Origin: an uncultured Bacteroidales bacterium | GTDB taxonomy: Bacteria > Bacteroidota > Bacteroidia > Bacteroidales > Paludibacteraceae | Direction of reading: 5' to 3' | NCBI GenBank assembly: GCA_902784585.1 | Contig: CACZVM010000009.1 | Location: forward strand, 1-64,000 | Length of the DNA stretch: 64,000 nt | Part shown: positions 52,162 through 59,883 of the stretch, one piece after another | Layout: every line of letters begins with the position of its first letter | Numbering within the stretch: position 1 is the first letter of the stretch | Translations under genes and position numbers: made by a program | The notes under the pieces: model-generated | Seen by the model: only the letters and a program-made list of their open reading frames with translations | Told to the model about the DNA's origin: nothing | The model's database searches: none

Positions 52162-54765
52162 TTAACGCACACTCGTCAGTTTACGCACTCTGGCATTGAA
52201 CGCATCCTGCTTGAGCAGGTTCTCCAGCGTCAGGTGCATACGGTAGTTCCAGAAATGACGCGGGTTAGCCGGCACGTTGATACGATCGGCGAACTGGTTG
52301 GGCAGACGCAGTTGTCCGTCGATAGCCAACCAGTCTTGCAGCGGCAGGATTACCCACATAGCGGGACTGTACATATGCTGATTGATGATGAACTCGGCGA
52401 TCTCCGGACTCATCTGCTGCGGTGCGTCGCCCCACCAGCCCATCTGCTCGTTGTAGAACTGCTGCGTCACAGCGCGGTCCTCCTCCCACCAAGCGCGGAG
52501 CGGGTTCATATCATGCGTACCGGTAGTGCAAACACTCTGGTATGGTGCATCTGCCGGATGGGCGAACTTAACCGTCGGATCCTTCGGCATACGCTGGATC
52601 TCCAAGCTCAAGATCTGCAACTCATGCATCACGTCGGGCACACAAGCGGGCACCATACCCAGGTCTTCACCACAACAGAGCATCTTGGTAGCACCGATCA
52701 GAGTCGGCAACTTACGCATCGCCGAGTCACGCCAGAACTGGGTGTGACGACGGAAGAAATACTCGTTGTAGATACGCATCAGCACCTCTTTCTGATCGCT
52801 ATATAGTTCGTTGAACGAATGACTCTGGTAGATAGAGATACGCGGATGAAGCCAACCCGGACGACGCTGATCTTCTACGAAGAGTACCTCGCAATGGAGA
52901 TAGATCAGGCCGTTGCAGATATTCTTCACCGCTGCCTCACTCAGGCCGCTGGCTGCCAACTGCTTCTCGTCCTCCAACAGACGATCGGCCCATGCCTGCA
53001 CCTTCGCCTGAGTGTCGAACTCCTCACGGAACCAATAGATATAGTTGTCGCGCGTGTAGAGGGCATGCTGCTTTGCCCATTCGGTGTCGTAACCCAGCAC
53101 GTCGCCCAAGAAATTAGAGCGTATATACGGTTTCGTCATACGATCCCAATCCAGGCACACACCCTGCGCACACAGGTCGTCGTAGCTGTAAGGCAGTGCG
53201 GGTACGAAATGGCCGCACAGGCCCCATACGTCCGACTTACGCATCTGCCATATACGGAAGAAGCCAAGGATATGATCTATGCGATAAGCATCGAAATAAT
53301 CCTGCATCTTGCGGAAGCGCTTCTGCCACCAGCCGAAGTTATCCTCCGCCATCTTATCCCAGTTGTAGGTCGGGAAGCCCCAGTTCTGTCCACTGATAGA
53401 GAAGTCATCGGGCGGAGCACCAGCACTGGCGTCCAGGTTGAACAACTCCGGATAGACGGCAGCGTCCACCGAGTCGGGACTGATGCCGATAGGTATATCC
53501 CCCTTCATCGCCACGCCAATGCCGTGGGCATAAGCCACTGCATCTGCCAACTGCTTGTCGGCGTGGAACTGCAGGAACTTATAGTAGTCTGCCGGCTGCT
53601 TGTCACGCTTGTGGAGGAACTCGGCATACGGATCGAGCCACTCACTGTTCTTCTCCGCAAAAGCCTTGTACTCCTCACTGCTGAAGAGCGCCTCTTTGTC
53701 CTGTTTGTACAGCGCCTTGAAGAATACGGTCTTGGCGTCGTACACGGCCTGGTAGTCAGCATAATCCTTGGCGTTGAATTCCGCCTTCTCAGCCTCATAT
53801 TTCTTCTTTTGTGCCGGCGTCAGGCGACCCATCTTCTCGATGTTGATATAGATCGGATGGAGTGCGAACACACTCACGGCGTTATAAGGATAACTATCCA
53901 GATTGTTATGACGCAGTGTGGTATCGTTGATAGGCAGGGTTTGAATCATCTTCTGTCCCGTAGCGGCAGCCCAATCGGCCATCTTCTTCAGGTCTTGGAA
54001 CTCACCGATGCCGAAGCCCTCTTCGGTGCGCAGCGAGAAGACCGGCACGGCTACACCGGCACCCTTCCAACGCGGTTGGGTACGACGGAAGCCGCGATCG
54101 TTCTGCATGATCACCAGGTCCTTGCTCACACCCCAAATCTGGCGGTTCTCACCCCACTCCATATCGACGGTGGCACCACTCTTGAGGTCGTACACCAGGT
54201 ATTTGTATTCCACGATGTCTTGACCCTTCACTTCCATCTCAGCACGCCAAACGGGGAAGTCCGCATCGCTCATGATCAGCTTGCCTGCCTCGTCCCAATT
54301 ACCTAACTCGTCGCAGTTACCTACGATAGCCACACCCTGGCCCGGAAGAATCTGCGGCAGGTCAATGGAGAAATGTACATTATTCTTAGCCTTCGTCTTC
54401 AACGCATGTGGTTGCTGACGACGGAAGAGCGACTTGAGGAAGGCGGTGGTATAAAACGAGTCCTCGTAGGTGCTGGCCTGCCATGCGTCACGCACCACGA
54501 TACGCTTCTTGCCACCCAAGGTCAGCATACGCGGCTCGCCGGCCTCGTAGATATATTGTCCCTCTCCTACGCGAATGGCATACTTGTACTTTATGCTACC
54601 CGCGAAATCACTCACCGGCACGTTGGCTTGCCAGAAATCCGTGCCCTGGCAATTGAGCACCAGCGGCGACTTCTCGGTCCAGCCCAAAATAGACTCTTGC
54701 GTCTCGATCACGCATAAACTCTGGCCGTACTCGGCACGATAATGAATTTGAAAACTAATGTTCAT
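52162..54765 (-). CDS. malQ: 4-alpha-glucanotransferase with two N-terminal CBM20-like domains
   Basis: An 867-residue GH77 enzyme that transfers glucan segments between maltodextrins. Residues about 1-115 and 125-245 are starch-binding CBM20-like domains (SILGWTEKSPLVL; VAIVGNCDELGNWDEAGKLIM). The catalytic part begins near GAGVAVPVFSLRTEEGFGIGEFQDLKKM; the nucleophile Asp is in DAYRIDHILGFFRIW, the acid/base Glu in CGEDLGMVPACVPD, and HDMNPLRAWWEED follows. This two-CBM form resembles plant DPE2 and is common in Bacteroidetes glycogen use. It has its own promoter, divergent from the polyprenyl synthase. Confidence 0.94.
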   Translation of the reverse strand: MNISFQIHYRAEYGQSLCVIETQESILGWTEKSPLVLNCQGTDFWQANVPVSDFAGSIKYKYAIRVGEGQYIYEAGEPRMLTLGGKKRIVVRDAWQASTYEDSFYTTAFLKSLFRRQQPHALKTKAKNNVHFSIDLPQILPGQGVAIVGNCDELGNWDEAGKLIMSDADFPVWRAEMEVKGQDIVEYKYLVYDLKSGATVDMEWGENRQIWGVSKDLVIMQNDRGFRRTQPRWKGAGVAVPVFSLRTEEGFGIGEFQDLKKMADWAAATGQKMIQTLPINDTTLRHNNLDSYPYNAVSVFALHPIYINIEKMGRLTPAQKKKYEAEKAEFNAKDYADYQAVYDAKTVFFKALYKQDKEALFSSEEYKAFAEKNSEWLDPYAEFLHKRDKQPADYYKFLQFHADKQLADAVAYAHGIGVAMKGDIPIGISPDSVDAAVYPELFNLDASAGAPPDDFSISGQNWGFPTYNWDKMAEDNFGWWQKRFRKMQDYFDAYRIDHILGFFRIWQMRKSDVWGLCGHFVPALPYSYDDLCAQGVCLDWDRMTKPYIRSNFLGDVLGYDTEWAKQHALYTRDNYIYWFREEFDTQAKVQAWADRLLEDEKQLAASGLSEAAVKNICNGLIYLHCEVLFVEDQRRPGWLHPRISIYQSHSFNELYSDQKEVLMRIYNEYFFRRHTQFWRDSAMRKLPTLIGATKMLCCGEDLGMVPACVPDVMHELQILSLEIQRMPKDPTVKFAHPADAPYQSVCTTGTHDMNPLRAWWEEDRAVTQQFYNEQMGWWGDAPQQMSPEIAEFIINQHMYSPAMWVILPLQDWLAIDGQLRLPNQFADRINVPANPRHFWNYRMHLTLENLLKQDAFNARVRKLTSVR

Positions 54766-54802
54766 GGTAGTATTTAGTTGTATGAAATATCAAAATTCCG
54801 TG

Positions 54803-54834
54803 CAAATTTACACTTTTTTTCTGAATTACGCAAA
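54803..54834 (-). promoter_or_regulatory. Promoter of malQ
   Basis: Minus-strand TTTG (54831-54834), 20 bases, TAAATTTG (54803-54810), about 38 bases from the ATG. Confidence 0.8.
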
Positions 54835-54861
54835 TAGTACATCGTTTTTTTCGTTTTTTTT

Positions 54862-54893
54862 CTTGCATATCCCATGAAAAAGTAGTACCTTTG
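54862..54893 (+). promoter_or_regulatory. Promoter of the polyprenyl synthase gene
   Basis: CTTG (54862-54865), 20 bases, TACCTTTG (54886-54893), 22 bases before the ATG at 54916. Confidence 0.8.
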
Positions 54894-54915
54894 CAGCGTT
54901 TTTTGGCGATCACAT

Positions 54916-55890
54916 ATGGCTACTGTCCAGGAAATACGTCAACCGGTTGAGGCCGAGTGGAAGCTCTTCGAGCGCTTCCAGCACGACTGTCTGCAGTCGG
55001 ACAACCCGCTGCAGCAGGAGGTGCTCCACTATATCGCGCAGCGCAACGGCAAGCAGCTGCGTCCGCTGCTCGTATTGCTGGCGGCCAAACTATGCAACCC
55101 CGTGACGGACAAAACCTATCGCACCGCCGTCGCACTGGAGATGCTCCACAACGCCAGTCTCGTGCACGACGATGTAGTCGATTCGTCTGACCTGCGGCGG
55201 GGTGCTCCGGCCGTACATGTACGTTGGAACAACAAGGTGGCGGTGCTGGCCGGCGACTATATGCTGGCGAAGGTGATCGGACTGGTGGCCGAAGTGCGCA
55301 ACACGCAGATCCTGGACATCATCTCTTCGCTCGGCCGCAGCCTCAGCAGCGGCGAACTGGCACAACTGCATGTGGGCAGCTCGATGTGGATAGACGAGGC
55401 GCAGTACAACCGCGTCATCGACCTGAAGACGGCACGTCTCTTCCAGGCCTGCGCCGAGGCCGGTGCAGAGAGCGCGGGATGCACCCAACGCCAACGCACG
55501 GCGCTACGCGAATACGGCCGACTGCTCGGGCTGTGCTTCCAGATCAAAGATGATATCTTCGACTATAGCGACCTGGAGGAGCTGGGCAAACCAACGATGA
55601 GCGACCTGCGTGACGGCAAGGTGACGCTACCCCTTATCATCGCCCTGCAGCGTGCCCCGGAAGCCGAAGCGGAGGCAGTGCGGCGGATGGGCGAACACCT
55701 CGACGACGATCCCCGTTCGCTCGAGCAGATCAAGTCGTTCGTGCTTCGTTTTCATGGCGACGAGTATGCCGTACAGCAGATGCTGGCATATAAAAAACAA
55801 GCCACAGAAGCACTTGCTGTCTTCCGTGACTCACCTGTGCGTGAGGCCTTGATTCGCCTACTCGACTACGCCATCAATCGTGTGCAATAG
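54916..55890 (+). CDS. All-trans polyprenyl diphosphate synthase
   Basis: A 324-residue prenyltransferase that lengthens isoprenoid chains from IPP, probably for the menaquinone side chain. The first Asp-rich motif is HDDVVDSSDLRRG (about residues 84-96), the second is FQIKDDIFDYSD (about 213), with GKQLRPLLVLL near 45 and the KT motif in DLKTARLF. The chain length cannot be read with certainty. It ends with a 33-base overlap with the convergent sufD gene and no terminator is visible. Confidence 0.92.
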   Translation: MATVQEIRQPVEAEWKLFERFQHDCLQSDNPLQQEVLHYIAQRNGKQLRPLLVLLAAKLCNPVTDKTYRTAVALEMLHNASLVHDDVVDSSDLRRGAPAVHVRWNNKVAVLAGDYMLAKVIGLVAEVRNTQILDIISSLGRSLSSGELAQLHVGSSMWIDEAQYNRVIDLKTARLFQACAEAGAESAGCTQRQRTALREYGRLLGLCFQIKDDIFDYSDLEELGKPTMSDLRDGKVTLPLIIALQRAPEAEAEAVRRMGEHLDDDPRSLEQIKSFVLRFHGDEYAVQQMLAYKKQATEALAVFRDSPVREALIRLLDYAINRVQ

Positions 55891-56514
55891 TTGCTCTCTG
55901 ACGGCTGAATGCTGATCACCGATAGCTTCTATCACCTCTCTCATAAACGCGCCTACCAGCAGTTGGCGCGCTTTTTCTTTGCTGATGCCGCGCTGCTGCA
56001 TGTAGAAGAGGGCGGACTCGTCCAACTGACCGGTACTGGCACCGTGAGTGGCCTTGACATCATCAGCGTATATCTCCAGCTGCGGTTGGGTACGCATCTG
56101 CGCCCCTTCGCTCAGCAGGATGTTTCTGTTGGTCTGATGAGCCTCCACCTGCTGCGCATCGGGTGCTATCTTGAGGTCGCCCACAAAACGCCCCTGCGCC
56201 TGATCGTCCAGCACGAACTTGATGAGCTGCTCCGAACGGCCGCTGCCCACCTGATGATGCACATGCGTCTCCGTCGTCACTCTCTCGTCGCCACGCAGAT
56301 ATGCTAGACCGTATATCTCCGTCACGCATCCTTCTCCCGCCTGCTCAATGGTGATGCGGTTGGCTATCTCGAGATCTCGAGGTCTCGAAGTCTCGAAGTC
56401 CACCACGACGATCTTCACCCGCGAACCGGCCTCCTGCACAATGTGCAAGTCCACGGGTTCGTTCAGGAACACGCGCTCAAAAGACTCATTACTATGTAAA
56501 AGTATCGTTTCCAC
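55858..56514 (-). CDS. sufD: SufD-like protein, C-terminal half only
   Basis: A 218-residue protein matching the C-terminal beta-helix core and tail of SufD: RVTTETHVHHQVGSGRSEQLIKFVLDDQAQGRFVGDLKIAPDAQQV in parts, AHQTNRNILLSEGAQMRTQPQLEIYADDVKATHGASTG, then ESALFYMQQRGISKEKARQLLVGAFMREVI. Full-length SufD is about 430-450 residues, so the N-terminal half is missing. SufD works with SufB and SufC in Fe-S assembly. The start is GTG at 56514, created at the edge of an 8-base repeat array. Residues about 197-206 (IGDQHSAVRE) come from a heptad array. No sufB or sufS is nearby. Shortened or minimal SufD is inferred. Confidence 0.82.
   Translation of the reverse strand: METILLHSNESFERVFLNEPVDLHIVQEAGSRVKIVVVDFETSRPRDLEIANRITIEQAGEGCVTEIYGLAYLRGDERVTTETHVHHQVGSGRSEQLIKFVLDDQAQGRFVGDLKIAPDAQQVEAHQTNRNILLSEGAQMRTQPQLEIYADDVKATHGASTGQLDESALFYMQQRGISKEKARQLLVGAFMREVIEAIGDQHSAVREQLLHTIDGVVE
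55896..55923. repeat. In-gene heptad run in sufD
   Basis: On the coding (-) strand: ATCGGTG, ATCAGCA, TTCAGCC, GTCAGAG in phase; stop-free orientation. Confidence 0.8.
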
Positions 56515-56569
56515 TAACCCTCTAACCCTCTAATCCACTAATCCTCTAACCCTCTAACCCTCTAATCCT
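56514..56569. repeat. Octamer repeat array spanning the sufC stop and sufD start
   Basis: Seven contiguous 8-base units on the plus strand: CTAACCCT x2, CTAATCCA, CTAATCCT, CTAACCCT x2, CTAATCCT. It encodes the last residues of SufC (GLEG), contains its TAG stop (56554-56556) and gives the G of the sufD GTG start. Confidence 0.95.
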
Positions 56570-57303
56570 TCATACCCATGTTCTTCGAGTTCCAATGCCA
56601 GCGTCTTGTCTCCGGTCTTCACTATTTTGCCGTCGGCAAGCACGTGCACGAAGTCGGGCACGATATAATCGAGCAGACGCTGATAATGGGTGATGACGAT
56701 GGATGCGTTATGCGGGTTCTTCAGTCGGTTCACTCCCTCCGCCACGATGCGCAGGGCATCGATATCGAGTCCGCTGTCGGTCTCGTCCAGAATAGCCAGG
56801 CACGGCTCGAGCATCGCCATCTGAAAGATCTCGTTCTTCTTCTTCTCGCCACCGGAGAAGCCCTCGTTCACGGAACGGTTGTTGAGTTTGTCGGGCAACT
56901 CCAGCAGTTGTTTCTTCTCGCGCATCAAGCGCAGAAAATCTTTCGCGCTCAACGGTTCCTTGCCCTCGTATGCCCGTTTCTCGTTGAGGGCCGTACGCAT
57001 AAAATTGGTCATGCTCACACCGGGTATCTCTACGGGATACTGAAAACTAAGGAACACACCCGCACGCGCACGCACCTCGGGCTCCATGGCGAGCAGGTTT
57101 TCTCCGCGCAGCAGCACTTCCCCACCCGTCACCTCATACGCAGGATGACCCGTCAGCACCGCACTGAGCGTACTCTTGCCCGCACCGTTAGGGCCCATGA
57201 TAGCATGCACCTCCCCCTCGTTGATCACGAGGTCGATGCCCTTTAGTATCTCCTTGCCGCCTATCGAGGCATGCAGATTTCGAATTTCCAGCAATTTGTT
57301 CAT
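56554..57303 (-). CDS. sufC: Fe-S assembly ATPase SufC
   Basis: A 249-residue ABC-type ATPase that energises the SufBCD scaffold. Walker A GPNGAGKSTLSAVL (about residues 37-50), Q-loop SFQYPVEIPGVSMTNFMR, signature FSGGEKKKNEI (about 149-159), Walker B CLAILDETDSGLDIDAL, and the H-loop IVITHYQRLL. Complete and normal length. The ATG lies only eight bases after the -7 element, so its mRNA has almost no leader. The gene runs into sufD through an octamer array; sufB, usually first in the operon, is not present here. Confidence 0.94.
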   Translation of the reverse strand: MNKLLEIRNLHASIGGKEILKGIDLVINEGEVHAIMGPNGAGKSTLSAVLTGHPAYEVTGGEVLLRGENLLAMEPEVRARAGVFLSFQYPVEIPGVSMTNFMRTALNEKRAYEGKEPLSAKDFLRLMREKKQLLELPDKLNNRSVNEGFSGGEKKKNEIFQMAMLEPCLAILDETDSGLDIDALRIVAEGVNRLKNPHNASIVITHYQRLLDYIVPDFVHVLADGKIVKTGDKTLALELEEHGYEGLEG

Positions 57304-57311
57304 AGCGACTG

Positions 57312-57343
57312 CAAAATTACTGCTTTTTTTTTATATACGCAAA
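57312..57343 (-). promoter_or_regulatory. Promoter of sufC, near-leaderless
   Basis: Minus-strand TTTG (57340-57343), 20 bases, TAATTTTG (57312-57319). The sufC ATG begins at 57303, only eight bases after the -7 element. Confidence 0.82.
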
Positions 57344-57360
57344 CAAAAATGAAGGAAATC

Positions 57361-57392
57361 CTTGCATATGTTAATTTTTTGTTGTAAATTTG
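57361..57392 (+). promoter_or_regulatory. Promoter of ssb
   Basis: CTTG (57361-57364), 20 bases, TAAATTTG (57385-57392), about 57 bases before the ATG. It is divergent from the sufC promoter. Confidence 0.78.
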
Positions 57393-57448
57393 CAGCCGCA
57401 AATTGATTACAAATCCATAAAACACATCAACAAAACCATTTTTCTATT

Positions 57449-57883
57449 ATGTCAAGCGTTAACAAAGTTATTCTTATCGGCAACGTCGGCAATGACCCGG
57501 AAGTGCGTTACCTCGACCGAGGCGTTGCTATTGCTACCTTCAACCTCGCTACCACCGAACGTGGTTATATCATGCAAAACGGTACGCAAGTGCCTGATGT
57601 CACCGAATGGCATTCCATCGTCCTCTGGCGCAACCTGGCCGAGTGGGCACAACAGTACATCCGCAAGAGTATGAAGATCTATGTGGAGGGCAAACTCAAG
57701 ACCCGCACATGGGAGAAAGACGGCCAGATACGCCGCAAGACGGAGATCATCGCCGAGAACGTACAGATACTCTACAAACCCGAACAGTATCGCAATCAGC
57801 CTGCTGCCGGCAACAGTCAGCCCACAGAGATGGACGAGGCACCGGTGGCTGAAGAGAATACCACCTTCAACGACATCTTCTGA
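57449..57883 (+). CDS. ssb: Single-stranded DNA-binding protein
   Basis: A 144-residue SSB. The OB fold is clear: MSSVNKVILIGNVGNDPEVRYL, IATFNLATTERGY, VTEWHSIVLWRNLAEWAQQYI, KSMKIYVEGKLKTRTWEKDG, KTEIIAENVQIL. SSB coats single-stranded DNA in replication and repair. The short C-terminal tail ends TTFNDIF; it keeps the final Phe but lacks the dense acidic DDDIPF tip used to bind partners. The stop overlaps the next start as TGATG. Confidence 0.95.
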   Translation: MSSVNKVILIGNVGNDPEVRYLDRGVAIATFNLATTERGYIMQNGTQVPDVTEWHSIVLWRNLAEWAQQYIRKSMKIYVEGKLKTRTWEKDGQIRRKTEIIAENVQILYKPEQYRNQPAAGNSQPTEMDEAPVAEENTTFNDIF

Positions 57884-58842
57884 TGACCAACAAAGAACGC
57901 TATATAGAGTGGGTAGCCCAACAGGACTACATGCCCGTTTTTCTGCACCCCTGGTGGCTCGATGCCGTCTGTGCGGGTAAGGAATGGGACGTGCTGCTGG
58001 CCGAAGATGCCGAGGGTAATATCCTCGGAGCGATGCCTTATCTGCTGCGCAAGCGGCTCGGCTTCCGCTATGTCCTCATGCCCCCCATGACCCAGATAGG
58101 CGGCATATGGGTGAATGCCGCCACGACGGCTGACCGATGGATTACGGCCGAGGTGTGCCGCCAGTTGGCGGAGCAGTTGGACCGGATGGGTCTGGCCTAC
58201 TACTACCAACAGTACTTGCCCGGCAGTCTCTGCGTGGATGCGATGCGCGGGCTGGGCTTCAAGACCCGCGAACGCGTCACCTATCGCGTGGAAGACCTGA
58301 GTGATCTGGACCGACTGATCGACTCGTTCAGCAAGAACAAGAAGCGCCAACTGCAGAAAGCCCTCTCGCTACACGCGGAACATACGATGTCGATAGAGGA
58401 TTTCTATCGTTTCCACACCCGCTGTCTGGCAGAGCGCAAACGGCATATCAGTTACACACGCGAGTTCCTGCTGGTGCTGGAGCGCAAGGCGCGTCGACTG
58501 GGGCAATGCCGGGTGCTGAGCATCTGCAATGCCGACGGCCAACCCTACGCCGCCGCCTTCCTCGTATGGGACAAACATTATCTCTACTATCTGATCCCTT
58601 CGCTCGACTGGGCGTTCAACGAGTCCGGAGCGGGCGCGTTGCTGGTGCTGGAGGCGATGAAGCTGGCACGCGATCTGCACGTACACTTCGATTTCGAGGG
58701 GTCGATGATCCACTCGGTGGCGAAGCACTACAAGCAGTTTGGCAGCACGCCCGTCACCTACTACAGCGTAGAGAAATATTATAAACCCATCTTCCGTCTT
58801 GCCCTCTGGTTTCAGAAGTTCCGCGAGTGGATACACAGGTGA
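57883..58842 (+). CDS. FemAB-like GNAT-fold transferase
   Basis: A 319-residue protein with two tandem GNAT-like halves as in FemAB proteins, which add amino acids from aminoacyl-tRNA to cell-wall precursors; related Bacteroidetes proteins are uncharacterised. PVFLHPWWLDAVCAGKEWDVLLAED opens the first domain, MPYLLRKRLGFRYVLMPPMTQIGG and the link FSKNKKRQLQKAL follow, and the C-terminal half has PYAAAFLVWDKHYLYYLIPS and HFDFEGSMIHSVAKHYKQFG, the pattern usual in this family. No signal peptide. Coupled to ssb and followed three bases later by a glycosyltransferase, hinting at envelope or surface-glycan work. Confidence 0.8.
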   Translation: MTNKERYIEWVAQQDYMPVFLHPWWLDAVCAGKEWDVLLAEDAEGNILGAMPYLLRKRLGFRYVLMPPMTQIGGIWVNAATTADRWITAEVCRQLAEQLDRMGLAYYYQQYLPGSLCVDAMRGLGFKTRERVTYRVEDLSDLDRLIDSFSKNKKRQLQKALSLHAEHTMSIEDFYRFHTRCLAERKRHISYTREFLLVLERKARRLGQCRVLSICNADGQPYAAAFLVWDKHYLYYLIPSLDWAFNESGAGALLVLEAMKLARDLHVHFDFEGSMIHSVAKHYKQFGSTPVTYYSVEKYYKPIFRLALWFQKFREWIHR

Positions 58843-58845
58843 CCA

Positions 58846-59883
58846 ATGAAAGTCCTATTCCTCACTCCCTGGTATCCGTCCGCTGAGGACGCTATGTCCG
58901 GCCTCTTCGTGCAGAAGCACGTGGAGGCTGTGCGGGCTCAGGGTGTGGAGGTACGTGTCATCCATGCGCAAACATGGCGCGACACGCTGCAGCAGTGGCG
59001 TACGCTCCGGCGCGAGGGCTGGATGCCCGATCTGGTGCAACTCAACGTCATTCAGAAGCAGGGACTCCTGGCACTTTGGCTGAAGAAGCGTTATCATATC
59101 CCGTACGTGATCATCGAGCACTGGAGCGGCTATCTGCCGGAGAATGCCACGGTGAAAGCACACGGACTGCGTCTGAGGTTCATGCAGCGCGTCTGCAGCG
59201 AGGCGGAAGTGGTCATGCCCGTCAGCCATCCCCTGCAACAGTGCATGCAGGCGCTGGGCTTCCAAGCCAAGAGATGGCAGCAGATCCATAACGTGGTGGA
59301 TGATTTCTTCTTCAAGAATCCGAAATCTGAAATCATAAATCATAAATCCAAAACCCTCCTGCATGTCAGCTGTTTCGACGAGCGAGCGAAGAATGTGAAG
59401 GGGCTGCTGCGGGCGGCTAAGATGCTCTCGCTCAAGCGTCAGGACTGGCAACTGGTACTCGTCGGTACCGGCATCGACTACGCCGACGTACGCTCCTATG
59501 CGGAGCAGCTGCAGATGCCCGAAGGACTACTCTGCTGGACGGGCGAACTGACTCCGCGCGAGGTGGCGGAACAGATGCGCCGCGCCGATGCACTCGTGCT
59601 CAGCAGCCGCTATGAGACCTACGGCGTCGTGCTGGCCGAAGCCTCAGCCGCCGGACTGCCTATCCTCTCCACTCCCGTCGGCATTGCCGAAGAGGTGGCC
59701 GACCTGATCGTACCGCAAGAGGTGGCACAACACAAGCCCGGCCGCTTTGCGGACTTCATCGAGACGATCTTATGGTCACCAATCACCAATCAGCAATCAC
59801 CAATCACCAATCAGTTTACTGCCGACGCCATCGGCTGTCAACTGCTCTCCGTCTATGATAGCTGTCTGCGTCACGACATATAA
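58846..59883 (+). CDS. Family 4 glycosyltransferase
   Basis: A 345-residue GT-B enzyme. MKVLFLTPWYPSAEDAMSG, FVQKHVEAVRAQGVEVRVI, the donor-domain segment LLHVSCFDERAKNVKGLLRA, LVGTGIDY, and the E-x7-E region SSRYETYGVVLAEASAAGLPIL are family landmarks. It transfers a sugar to a surface glycan; the sugar is unknown. Two heptad arrays lie in it, one encoding SEIINHKSK (about 159-168) between the two domains, and a six-unit one encoding SPITNQQSPITNQ (about 310-323) near the C terminus. Overlaps the next gene by 29 bases. Confidence 0.9.
   Translation: MKVLFLTPWYPSAEDAMSGLFVQKHVEAVRAQGVEVRVIHAQTWRDTLQQWRTLRREGWMPDLVQLNVIQKQGLLALWLKKRYHIPYVIIEHWSGYLPENATVKAHGLRLRFMQRVCSEAEVVMPVSHPLQQCMQALGFQAKRWQQIHNVVDDFFFKNPKSEIINHKSKTLLHVSCFDERAKNVKGLLRAAKMLSLKRQDWQLVLVGTGIDYADVRSYAEQLQMPEGLLCWTGELTPREVAEQMRRADALVLSSRYETYGVVLAEASAAGLPILSTPVGIAEEVADLIVPQEVAQHKPGRFADFIETILWSPITNQQSPITNQFTADAIGCQLLSVYDSCLRHDI
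59323..59350. repeat. In-gene heptad array between the two GT4 domains
   Basis: AAATCTG, AAATCAT x2, AAATCCA in phase. This unit family contains a stop codon in its reading cycle, and the array is just short enough to avoid it. Confidence 0.9.
59775..59816. repeat. In-gene heptad array near the GT4 C terminus
   Basis: GTCACCA, ATCACCA, ATCAGCA, ATCACCA x2, ATCAGTT: six units, giving a 7-residue periodic peptide SPITNQQ/SPITNQF. Confidence 0.95.

Noticed and set aside
57449-57883. SSB considered a phage-type copy because of its weakly acidic tail
   Set aside because: The gene lies among chromosomal genes with a normal promoter and no phage genes; short tails occur in Bacteroidetes SSB proteins.
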